Origin: Aggregatilineales bacterium
Lineage (GTDB): Bacteria > Chloroflexota > Anaerolineae > Aggregatilineales > Phototrophicaceae
Direction of reading: 5' to 3'
Length of the DNA stretch: 44,390 bases
NCBI GenBank assembly: GCA_029975765.1
Contig: JARKOK010000071.1
Coordinates: forward strand, 1-44,390
Shown here: positions 17,601-24,578 of the stretch, one piece after another
How positions within the stretch are numbered: the stretch's first letter is position 1
Layout of the letters: the number at the start of each line of letters is the position of its first letter
Program-made: the position numbers and the translations under genes
The notes under the pieces: generated by a model
The model's database searches: none
What the model saw: only the letters and a program-made list of their open reading frames with translations
What the model was told of the DNA's origin: nothing

Positions 17601-19263
17601 CGGCAGCGTCAGGGTCGTTGGTCGTCAGGGTCAGAGTCGCTGTGAAGGTCGCCGCCGCGCTTGGCTGGCAGCGAATCTGTATCATCTGGCTGTTATTCTG
17701 ATCAAGGCTGAAATTCAGCGGCAGGCCGTTCACAATACTGAATACGGCGGGTACATTCGGGTCGTTGAGCGCGTCAGCGGCCAGATTCACGTTGAGCGTT
17801 GAGCCGGGATCGCCAATATTTGTGACGCTGAGGTTGGTGGTGGAAGCACCGCCAAAGGCCGCCGTCCATTCGACGTTTGGCGGCGGCGGGCCGGATTCAA
17901 ACTGCGGCTGCGGCAGCGCGCCTACCTCGCAGTTGACGGTATAAACTGCCGGACTGCGCGGCAGATCATTATGCGTGACGGTCACCGTTGTGACAAAGCT
18001 GCCCCCACCGGTGTCCGCGTCACACTGTACTTCGATGTTTACCGTACTGCCTGCCGGTACATTGAAGGTGGCCGGAGTGACTAACGAGAAATCAGTGGTG
18101 TTATCCAGCGTCACGTTAGTGATATTCAGCACCGCGCTGCCCAGATTCGACACCGCAATCAGGGTGCTGACCGGCGTGTTTTCACTGGTGGGCGGCAGAT
18201 CAATGACGCTGGCCGAATCGGGAGCCGGAGCTGGAATGGAGCTGTAAATCGGCGCGTCCGTGATTTCCACGCACGCGGAAAACTCCGACGTGCTGCCGGT
18301 GGGGCTGGTGGCCGTCGCCGTCAGGAAATCACCGGCATTGATGAGGAGCGTGGTCGAAAAGGCTGCGTTGCCCGCGCCATCGGTTGTAATAACCAGATTC
18401 TCCAGATAACTCCCACCCTCACCATAACCGGAGGGGTCGCACGCCGCATTGGTGAAAAATTCCAGCCGGAATGACGTGTTGGGGATGCTGTTCAGCGTAC
18501 CCTGAACGAGCGTGGGGGTTGCTATCGTAATTACCGGATAGTTCTGGTAATCGTTAGTGCCGGTGTCGGTGTCTCCGTCGTCATTTACGGCCACACCCGT
18601 GGGCGCCAGATCAATACCCAGGCCGCCGTTGTCAAAGATGTTATTACCAAACAGAGCATTATCAACTGCCGCCGCGCCAGCTACATAAATCCCGACGCCG
18701 GTATTGCCGGCAATCGTATTATTCTGCACCGTATTCCCGCTGCCCTGAATCTCGATACCTGAAGCATTTGGGATAGCGACGCTGCCATCCCAGCCAATGT
18801 AATTGTTTTCAATCGTGCTGCCATTTCCATTGATGACCATGCCCGCGCCAGTAAAGTTCCCGATAATGAACCCGCGCACGATGCTGCCGCTGGCGTTAAT
18901 CGTCAGCCCATCGCTGCTGACGGCTGTGCCATCGAGGGTGATAATCGGCACCCCCGGATAACCGGGCTGCGTCGTAGCATCGAGGCTGACCGGCTGCGTG
19001 ATCTCCAGCGTGCCCTGAGTCAGCATGATGGTTTGTGGGCCGCCCGCATCCAGCGAAAAGGTAATCGTGTCGAAATCCGGGTCGGCATTGGCGGCAGTAA
19101 TGGCATCACGCAGGGTGCAGGTGTCATCACACACGCCGTCGCCGGCATCATCCAGTTCATTGACTTCAAAGGTCGCCGCGCGCGTGATCTGCCGGGTTGA
19201 CAGGCACAGCAGCAGAACAAGAACTAAAGTGACCACGTGGGATCGGGTTCGCATCTGGCGCAT
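14668..19263 (-). CDS. Large secreted protein: signal peptide, TLRDAI-type N-terminus, beta-helix-like region, 8 ASH/choice-of-anchor-D-like repeats, Ig (He_PIG)-like domain, Thr/Pro linker, two SH3b-like domains
   Basis: Hydrophobic N-terminus VVTLVLVLLLCLS; TCTLRDAITAANADPDFDTITF; repeated SVSNTG...ITN...QC...TNDP...Y.L.C blocks; LPPGLTL..AGTPTTAGQYTFTIRATDA; TPTPSAP linker; C-terminal GWTSGRYFRFEG and IGWIPAYIEN. Confidence 0.85.
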   Translation of the reverse strand: MRQMRTRSHVVTLVLVLLLCLSTRQITRAATFEVNELDDAGDGVCDDTCTLRDAITAANADPDFDTITFSLDAGGPQTIMLTQGTLEITQPVSLDATTQPGYPGVPIITLDGTAVSSDGLTINASGSIVRGFIIGNFTGAGMVINGNGSTIENNYIGWDGSVAIPNASGIEIQGSGNTVQNNTIAGNTGVGIYVAGAAAVDNALFGNNIFDNGGLGIDLAPTGVAVNDDGDTDTGTNDYQNYPVITIATPTLVQGTLNSIPNTSFRLEFFTNAACDPSGYGEGGSYLENLVITTDGAGNAAFSTTLLINAGDFLTATATSPTGSTSEFSACVEITDAPIYSSIPAPAPDSASVIDLPPTSENTPVSTLIAVSNLGSAVLNITNVTLDNTTDFSLVTPATFNVPAGSTVNIEVQCDADTGGGSFVTTVTVTHNDLPRSPAVYTVNCEVGALPQPQFESGPPPPNVEWTAAFGGASTTNLSVTNIGDPGSTLNVNLAADALNDPNVPAVFSIVNGLPLNFSLDQNNSQMIQIRCQPSAAATFTATLTLTTNDPDAAEQLIVYNLTCEANTPVARNYDATPASGALTPLAASQNDPDPTTSISVSNTGGTDTLTITNVALSGDPAISLTTPTTFTVAPDATASISLVCDTAAAGSFSTTITVTHDGTNVASPVTYTLDCTITAAPVTRIYDATPASGALTPLAANQNDPDPTTSISVSNTGGTDTLTITNVALSGDPAISLTTPTTFTVAPDATASISLVCDTAAAGSFSTTITVTHDGTNVASPVTYTLGCTITAAPEPIYQSVPAPGGAPINLVTTQGIPVSTTIAVSNPGNAPLILSSITLSNTTDFELVPPLPATIAGGGADIQNIEVRCRATTASGTPYTTNVTVVHNAAGGTASYTVNCTVNVPPTQAGYASNPVPGSTIDFGSTQVGTPVSNSSLTISETGSAALVVSSPTISGTNAGDFSIIAPAFPLTINDGAASQAVTLQCNPSAAGIRTASLTFSTNDPANPNPSYSLQCTGTAIPAPGYQSAPAPGATIDLGSSVVGTPITVAALTISEIGTQPLTVSNPTISGTHAADFAVTAPAFPLTIDDGGAPQAVSIRCTPGALGTRTATLTFTTNDPTQTSVSYTLQCTGTATPVVNISPATLPNGMVGVAYNQVLTASGGTSPYQFALASGTLPPGLTLANPSPLASTATLAGTPTTAGQYTFTIRATDANSISATRQYTVTIGGYTSFPTPGGFITVNTVPNVPVNAFLTVSNTGTSTLRITSIAVSNPINFSLLTVAPFDIAPSTSQSIGVQCLSPTVGTFLTTLTVAYTPPGGTSAGYTITCNVTTTLLPTVTPFGTPFSTLTPTAIPPTPTPSAPSTGAVNNEVKGQALRTGPYLGATLIGSVLTNQQYPILARSFDEGGEFAWYLIQVGRITGWTSGRYFRFEGNPDLLPSSGSIFDQIDGAPDTGMTAVLPAITDMRRRPSGRAAIIRTLPAGATVSVIGRTRQNGGNYWLHVRYEGQIGWIPAYIENARGSWENVPIR
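16878..17216. repeat. Copy 1 of a 339-bp tandem duplication inside the surface protein gene
   Basis: Direct comparison with 17217-17555: six mismatches over about 328 comparable bases. Confidence 0.93.
17217..17555. repeat. Copy 2 of the 339-bp tandem duplication
   Basis: See copy 1; 113-codon period keeps the reading frame. Confidence 0.93.
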
Positions 19264-19475
19264 ATCACGCTTTCCCTTATGTTCATTTATGCAAACGCTT
19301 GCGTTTCAGTATAGCTTAAGTCTATCTTACGCGATGTCAGCGTTTTGATACAACATGACCTTCAGGCAAATCAGCCACCTCTCCTATGTGAAAATGCTCC
19401 CGTGAGACGATGTATCGTGTCCAGTTTCTGTGTAAAGTGTACAGAGTGGGCCGTGATTTAATGGAGTGAAGGAAC

Positions 19476-19844
19476 ATGATCCAGAATGTGCTGCTGCAAG
19501 TTCGTGAGGGAATGACGGTCTATGATCGCACTGGCGCGGCCATTGGCACAGTGGAATTTGTGCGTTTTGGCGATGAAGACCCCCACCAGCCCGGTACGGA
19601 AACGGTAACCGGGTCTCCGGCAGCTACCCCCACCGGTTCATGGCTGGTAGAAGACATTGCCAGGGTATTCAGTGACGATGACCTGCCTGAGACGCTGCGC
19701 GACCGGCTAATACGGCAGGGCTTTGTGCGCGTGGATGGCGGACTGCTGGCCTCTGATCGTTTTGTTCTGCCCGATCAGATCGCCGATGTGACCGAAGAGG
19801 GCCTGTATTTGCAGGTAACAGACGACGATCTGATTAAGGCGTAA
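19476..19844 (+). CDS. Small PRC-barrel/DUF2171-like protein
   Basis: VREGMTVYDRTGAAIGTVEFVRFGD and DRFVLPDQIADVTEEGLYLQVTDDDL resemble PRC-like half motifs. Confidence 0.55.
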   Translation: MIQNVLLQVREGMTVYDRTGAAIGTVEFVRFGDEDPHQPGTETVTGSPAATPTGSWLVEDIARVFSDDDLPETLRDRLIRQGFVRVDGGLLASDRFVLPDQIADVTEEGLYLQVTDDDLIKA

Positions 19845-19923
19845 TGGCCGGATCGTCACTACCGTATTTTCGCCAGGGCCAGGCTGGCCCGATGGCGTTC
19901 CAGAACACGAGAGGAGATGTAAC

Positions 19924-20415
19924 GTGAAGCCGATGAAAGACCTGAACGAACTGTTAGTCCATGATCTGCAAGACCTGTATGATGCCGAGCATCAAATCAG
20001 CGAGGCGCTGCCCAAGATGGTCGAGGCTGCCTCGTCGGAAGAACTCAAGACCGCCTTTCAGGAACACCTGGCTCAGACCGAAGAACATATCAAACGGCTG
20101 AAAGAGGCGTTTCGCCTGCTGAACAAACGCGCGCAGCGCGTATCCTGCAAGGGGATGCAGGGCCTGATTGAAGAAGGCAGCGAACTGATGCAGGAACAGA
20201 GTACGGGTGAGGTGCTGGATGCCGCCCTGATTGCCGCCGCGCAGAAGGTCGAACATTACGAAATGGCGGCTTACGGTTCAGCGCGCACCTACGCCTATCT
20301 GCTGGATATGAAGGACGTGGCGCAGTTGCTCCAGCAGACGTTGGATGAAGAAGAAACGACTGATAAGTCGCTGACGCAGATCGCGGGGCGGCTGAACGCC
20401 GAAGCAATCCGGTAA
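19924..20415 (+). CDS. YciE/YciF-type ferritin-like protein (DUF892)
   Basis: MKDLNELLVHDLQDLYDAEHQISEALPKMVEAASSEELKTAFQEHLAQTEEHIKRL; KVEHYEMAAYGSARTYA. Confidence 0.92.
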   Translation: MKPMKDLNELLVHDLQDLYDAEHQISEALPKMVEAASSEELKTAFQEHLAQTEEHIKRLKEAFRLLNKRAQRVSCKGMQGLIEEGSELMQEQSTGEVLDAALIAAAQKVEHYEMAAYGSARTYAYLLDMKDVAQLLQQTLDEEETTDKSLTQIAGRLNAEAIR

Positions 20416-20428
20416 CGGATCTCACAAT

Positions 20429-20466
20429 AAAAAGGCCGCTGGAAAAACCACCAGCGGCCTTTTTTT
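20429..20466. terminator. Bidirectional intrinsic terminator AAAAAGGCCGCTGG-aaaaacca-CCAGCGGCCTTTTTT
   Basis: Strong stem with flanking A and T tracts between convergent genes. Confidence 0.93.
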
Positions 20467-20484
20467 ATATCAGATTGTCAGACG

Positions 20485-20700
20485 TTAGAAGCGTACCGTG
20501 TTTTCCCAGCGTTCAATCTGCGCGTTCGCTTCTTCCTTGGCAATGCCGTAGCGTTCCTGGAGTTTCCCGGCCAGAATATCCTTACGGCCGGCAATCTGTT
20601 CCAGATCGTCGTCGGTCAGTTTGCCCCACTGGGTTCGCACCTGGCCTCGAAGTTGTTTCCACTTGCCTTCAATCTGATCCCAGACACCATTGTTTGCCAT
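20485..20700 (-). CDS. CsbD-family stress protein
   Basis: 71 aa: WDQIEGKWKQLRGQVRTQWGKLTDDDLEQIAGRKDILAGKLQERYGIAKEEA is the CsbD signature. Confidence 0.93.
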   Translation of the reverse strand: MANNGVWDQIEGKWKQLRGQVRTQWGKLTDDDLEQIAGRKDILAGKLQERYGIAKEEANAQIERWENTVRF

Positions 20701-20956
20701 CGTGTATTGCTCCTTACACTAAAACATCGAACAGTCCCATCTTACGATGGTCGTAACGAAAAAGCATGAGGCAACCGGTTCGTTTCAGAATAGGACTGAA
20801 CGAGCCAATGAATGGGACAATCCGTCCCACCCTTCAACCAACCAGGTGGCCTATCGGAAAATCCACTAAAAACCTCATGAAAGCGGTTGGGATTTTTCGT
20901 ACACTAACCATACATTGAGTGGTTCGTTGGATGAGAAATCGAGAGGTACGCCTATC

Positions 20957-21121
20957 ATGTTACGTCTTGCGGTACTTTTCCTGGTCATTGCAATTGTCGC
21001 GGCGCTGTTCGGCTTCGGCGGTATTGCGGGGACGGCATCATCTATCGCGCAAATCCTGTTCTTCCTGTTCCTGGTGCTGTTCGTGGTTGCGCTGATCTTT
21101 GGCCGGCGGGTGATCAGTTAG
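20957..21121 (+). CDS. DUF1328-family small membrane protein
   Basis: [54 protein letters not shown] at 20957 preceded by GAGAGG. Confidence 0.88.
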   Translation: MLRLAVLFLVIAIVAALFGFGGIAGTASSIAQILFFLFLVLFVVALIFGRRVIS

Positions 21122-21143
21122 CCCGGTCTGAGCATAGATTGTC

Positions 21144-21180
21144 AAACAAACGAGTCCGCACTGTCGGACTCGTTTGTTTT
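21144..21180. terminator. Bidirectional intrinsic terminator AAACAAACGAGTCCG-cactgt-CGGACTCGTTTGTTT
   Basis: 15-bp perfect stem, T-run, between convergent genes. Confidence 0.92.
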
Positions 21181-21187
21181 AGAGTGG

Positions 21188-21970
21188 CTAACCTCGCAAG
21201 AGGGACTGCGCGCCGTCAATCCAGATTTCAGTGCCGGTGATATGGCTGGCCGCGTCGGAGGCCAGAAAGACGACCAGTTCAGCGACCTGCTCCGAGGTGC
21301 CGGGACGGCCAGCGGTCAGCGGCACTTCGCCTTTCGGGAATTCGATCTGCGGCTGTATGGTTTCCAGACGGCGTTTTTCGGTACTGTCATTAATGTCGGT
21401 GTCAATCGCGCCGGGGCAAATAACATTGACGCGCACGCGGTGGGGGGCAACTTCCAGCGCCACCATTCTGGCAAAGGCTACCTGCGCGGCTTTTGAACAG
21501 GAATAGGCAGTCGCACCTGAATTGCTGAACACACGCGTTCCGTTAATTGAAGAGGTGATGATGACCGAGCCGCCCTGGCGTTTGAGATAGGGCAGCGCAT
21601 ATTTTACGGTCAGGAAAGTGCCTTTCAGATTCACGTTCAGGGTGGTGTCCCAATCCTCCGGCGTGAGGTCTTCCAGCGGCGCCCAGACGCCATTAATCCC
21701 CGCATTGGCAAAAACTATATCCAACCGTCCCCACTGCTGGATGATCTGCTCGACCGCGCGTGAGATGGGTTCAGGTTGTGATATGTCGGCGGCGATGGAC
21801 ATGACCTCGACGTTCTGGGCACGAATAGCATCGGCTGTTTTACGCAGCTTATCTTCAGTACGTCCCAGGACGGCTACTTTCGCACCCTCACGCGCCAGCA
21901 GGCGTGCCGCTGCCGCGCCAATCCCTGAACCCGCGCCGGTCACCAGCGCCACCCGATCTTGTAATTGCAT
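21188..21970 (-). CDS. SDR-family NAD(P)-dependent oxidoreductase
   Basis: ALVTGAGSGIGAAAARLLA, NAGI, YSCSKAAQVAF, CPGAIDTDI, SDAASHITGTEIWIDGAQ. Confidence 0.92.
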   Translation of the reverse strand: MQLQDRVALVTGAGSGIGAAAARLLAREGAKVAVLGRTEDKLRKTADAIRAQNVEVMSIAADISQPEPISRAVEQIIQQWGRLDIVFANAGINGVWAPLEDLTPEDWDTTLNVNLKGTFLTVKYALPYLKRQGGSVIITSSINGTRVFSNSGATAYSCSKAAQVAFARMVALEVAPHRVRVNVICPGAIDTDINDSTEKRRLETIQPQIEFPKGEVPLTAGRPGTSEQVAELVVFLASDAASHITGTEIWIDGAQSLLRG

Positions 21971-21992
21971 CTGTTTATCCTTTCCAGACTGG

Positions 21993-22985
21993 CTACAGCC
22001 AGCCCTTACGTCGAAAGACCCAGACCAGTGTTACCCCAAACGAGAAGGTCAGAAGCAAAATGATGAGCAGCACGACATCGCCGCTTAAGGGAATACGAAG
22101 TTCCGGTTCGGTGGTGACAAAGTTCAGTTCAAACAGCCCCATGATGAAGGTCAGCGGCAGGAAAATCATGGACAGGATGGTGAGGCGGTTGACCGCGTTG
22201 CCCAGTTTGCTGGCCGTCTGGCTTTCGATCAGGTCCAGTACGTTGCTGGTCAGATCGCGCTGCGCGTCAATCACATCGTAAATGCGCAGCAGGCGTTCGT
22301 ACAGATGACGGAACAGATCGCGGCTTTCACCGGTGCGCATGATGCGATCTTCACCGATGACGCTGGAGAGTACTTCACGCTGCGGCGCGACCATCTGCCG
22401 CAGTTCAATTAACTGCTGTTTAATGCGGAACACAGCTTTCTGGGAGAGGCTGCCACCGTTCAGCAGCACACTTTCTTCCAGTTCGTTGAGCTGGTTGCTG
22501 ATGCGGTCGAGCAGGGGATAATACGAATCCACGACAAACTGGGCTGTCAGGTAAAGCAGATAGGGTGTACCGCCGTGCCAGCTATCGCGCAGTTGGGCGG
22601 CGCGTTCATAGGCGCTGTCAACGGCGCTTTTGCCCGACGTGCGAACCGTAATAAAAAAGTTTTCACCGATCAGACAGTGGATTTCCTCACCGGCCACCTT
22701 GTTCAGACGAATATGCGGCTGGAACAGGGACAGAAACAGGTATTCAGGATAGACCATAAGGGTAGGGCGGCGGTCTTCGCGTTTGAGATCACTGACAACG
22801 GCGGGATGCAGTTTGAACACCCGCTCCAGCCATTGAATTTCATCATCGCTCGCATCACTTATATCCAACCAGACGAGATCACCAGCCGCCAGGGCCGTTT
22901 CCAGATCGGCTTCCACCGCATTACGGCGCAGGACGAATTCTTCATCCTGCGCAACATGAGCCGGGGCAACCAGAGAACGCAGCAT
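21993..22985 (-). CDS. CorA-like divalent-cation transporter family protein (non-GMN)
   Basis: VSDLKREDRRPTLMVYPEYLFLSLF, long helical region, two C-terminal TMs; loop reads FIMGLFELNF in place of the usual YGMNF. Confidence 0.85.
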   Translation of the reverse strand: MLRSLVAPAHVAQDEEFVLRRNAVEADLETALAAGDLVWLDISDASDDEIQWLERVFKLHPAVVSDLKREDRRPTLMVYPEYLFLSLFQPHIRLNKVAGEEIHCLIGENFFITVRTSGKSAVDSAYERAAQLRDSWHGGTPYLLYLTAQFVVDSYYPLLDRISNQLNELEESVLLNGGSLSQKAVFRIKQQLIELRQMVAPQREVLSSVIGEDRIMRTGESRDLFRHLYERLLRIYDVIDAQRDLTSNVLDLIESQTASKLGNAVNRLTILSMIFLPLTFIMGLFELNFVTTEPELRIPLSGDVVLLIILLLTFSFGVTLVWVFRRKGWL

Positions 22986-23031
22986 AAATACACAGCCTTA
23001 TACGATTGACTGCCAGTAAAGGACGAATGTT

Positions 23032-23796
23032 CTACTTGATGCTGGTCGGCAGGAGGCCGACAGCCCGTAACAAGTCGTGGTCTTTTCGGTACGCCTGTGC
23101 CAGCGCCACCACCGTATCATTGACGATCTGGCCGGGAGCAGCGATGAGGCTGCCGCTGTCCGTGCGCAGCGGCTCATGGATGCGCCGTCCCAGCGTTTGA
23201 TGGATCGAAGGCGGGGCAATCAGAACGGGCTGTACACGTTCTTCCATCAGCCGCGCCGTGTGTGACGGAACATAGGCTGCATTCTGGTAGACGTGCAGGG
23301 TGGGCGGCGCCGGCACAAAACCGCAGTTGGTCACTTCGTCGGCATATAAACCGCCCTTTACCTCATAACCGATCACCGTGCCAATATGCTGGCTAAAGTA
23401 GATATCGGTCATGATGCCCAGATGACGGCCATCCTGAGTAATGATCGGCATTCCTTTGGTCAGGTTGCTGCGCCCCAGCACCTGTTTGATGCGGTACAGT
23501 TGTTCAGCGACGACAATCATGTTTTTTGACCAGACGATCACGCTGTCCGGGCTGACCGACTGAATACCACTCCAGGGGATAATGCGCGCGGCTCTATGCC
23601 ATCCCGGTTGGTCAGCAACAAACGCCAGCACCTGATTGGTGTTATGATCAAAAATCACGTCTGAAACGCTGGCAATGCCGCTGTACTGGCCGTAGGTGAT
23701 AATGGGTTGCCCGACGATGTCACTGCCTTTGAGCATCGGGGCATGGTTGGGCTTATTGAACCGGGTATAGCCGGCTGTTGGTGTTGGTTGAAACAT
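23032..23796 (-). CDS. Protein with two PRC-barrel domains
   Basis: LKGSDIVGQPIITYGQYSGIASVSDVIFDHNTNQVLAFV and LTKGMPIITQDGRHLGIMTDIYFSQHIGTVIGYEV. Confidence 0.78.
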   Translation of the reverse strand: MFQPTPTAGYTRFNKPNHAPMLKGSDIVGQPIITYGQYSGIASVSDVIFDHNTNQVLAFVADQPGWHRAARIIPWSGIQSVSPDSVIVWSKNMIVVAEQLYRIKQVLGRSNLTKGMPIITQDGRHLGIMTDIYFSQHIGTVIGYEVKGGLYADEVTNCGFVPAPPTLHVYQNAAYVPSHTARLMEERVQPVLIAPPSIHQTLGRRIHEPLRTDSGSLIAAPGQIVNDTVVALAQAYRKDHDLLRAVGLLPTSIK

Positions 23797-23864
23797 TATC
23801 CCGTTATATTAACCTGAGACTAACGATGCTGATTCCACCAGCCTGTCCTCTCTTGTAGGATAAA

Positions 23865-23907
23865 ACAAAAATCCGCCGCCGTGATGATATGGTCAGCGGA
23901 TTTTTGT
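23865..23907. terminator. Bidirectional terminator-like hairpin ACAAAAATCCGC...GCGGATTTTTGT
   Basis: 12-bp perfect arms with A/T-rich outer ends between the PRC-barrel gene and the NarL-type regulator gene. Confidence 0.7.
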
Positions 23908-23936
23908 ATAGGCCAACAGGCGGATTATGGCTTGGG

Positions 23937-24578
23937 TCAACTGACTAAGTGATGCTGTATTGCGGTAGCAACAGCTTCCGCGCGGTTGGAAACGGCGAGT
24001 TTCGAAAAAATATTGCTGACATGATTTTTCACAGTGGAGCGGCTGATGGTCAGAAAATCGGCAATTTCCCGGTTATTCATGCCCTGCTTGATGAGCGCCA
24101 GCACTTCGCGCTCCCGTTCGGTCAGGTCATAACCCGGTGACGGTGGGCGCGCCGTCACTTTGACGAGCACCTGAGCCGCTTCAGGCGCCAGGGTTGGGCG
24201 GCCTCGATGCGCTGCCCGCAGCGCGTTCGCCAGTTCATCCACTGTCACATTCTTCAGCAGATAGCTGGTGGCGCCAGCCTGAAGGGCGGCATATACCAGC
24301 TCCTCTTCTTTGAAATTGGTCAGGGCGACGATCTGGGTGTGGGGACAGTGCTGGTGTACCGACTGAATCACGGCCACACCGTCCACACCGGGCATCACCA
24401 GATCGGTGAGCAGAACATCCGGCTGGCAGTCAAGACACAGGCGGATCCCATCCTCGCCGTTTGAAGCTTCACCAACCAGGAGCAAATCATCAAAGGCTTC
24501 CATCAGGACGGCGAGTCCCTGACGTACAACGTCATGGTCATCCACAATCATCACCCGAATCGGCTCTGTTTGAGTCAT
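23937..24578 (-). CDS. NarL/LuxR-family response regulator
   Basis: VMIVDDHDVVRQGL, LLTDLVMPGVDG, LLKNVTVDEL, LTEREREVLALIKQGMNNREIADFLTISRSTVKNHVSNIFSKL. Confidence 0.95.
   Translation of the reverse strand: MTQTEPIRVMIVDDHDVVRQGLAVLMEAFDDLLLVGEASNGEDGIRLCLDCQPDVLLTDLVMPGVDGVAVIQSVHQHCPHTQIVALTNFKEEELVYAALQAGATSYLLKNVTVDELANALRAAHRGRPTLAPEAAQVLVKVTARPPSPGYDLTEREREVLALIKQGMNNREIADFLTISRSTVKNHVSNIFSKLAVSNRAEAVATAIQHHLVS

Noticed and set aside
16942-17802. 286-aa Gly/Asp/Ala-rich plus-strand ORF with repeats (PE-PGRS-like look)
   Set aside because: It is the antisense of the duplicated Ser/Thr/Val-rich domains; the repetition derives from the 339-bp duplication.
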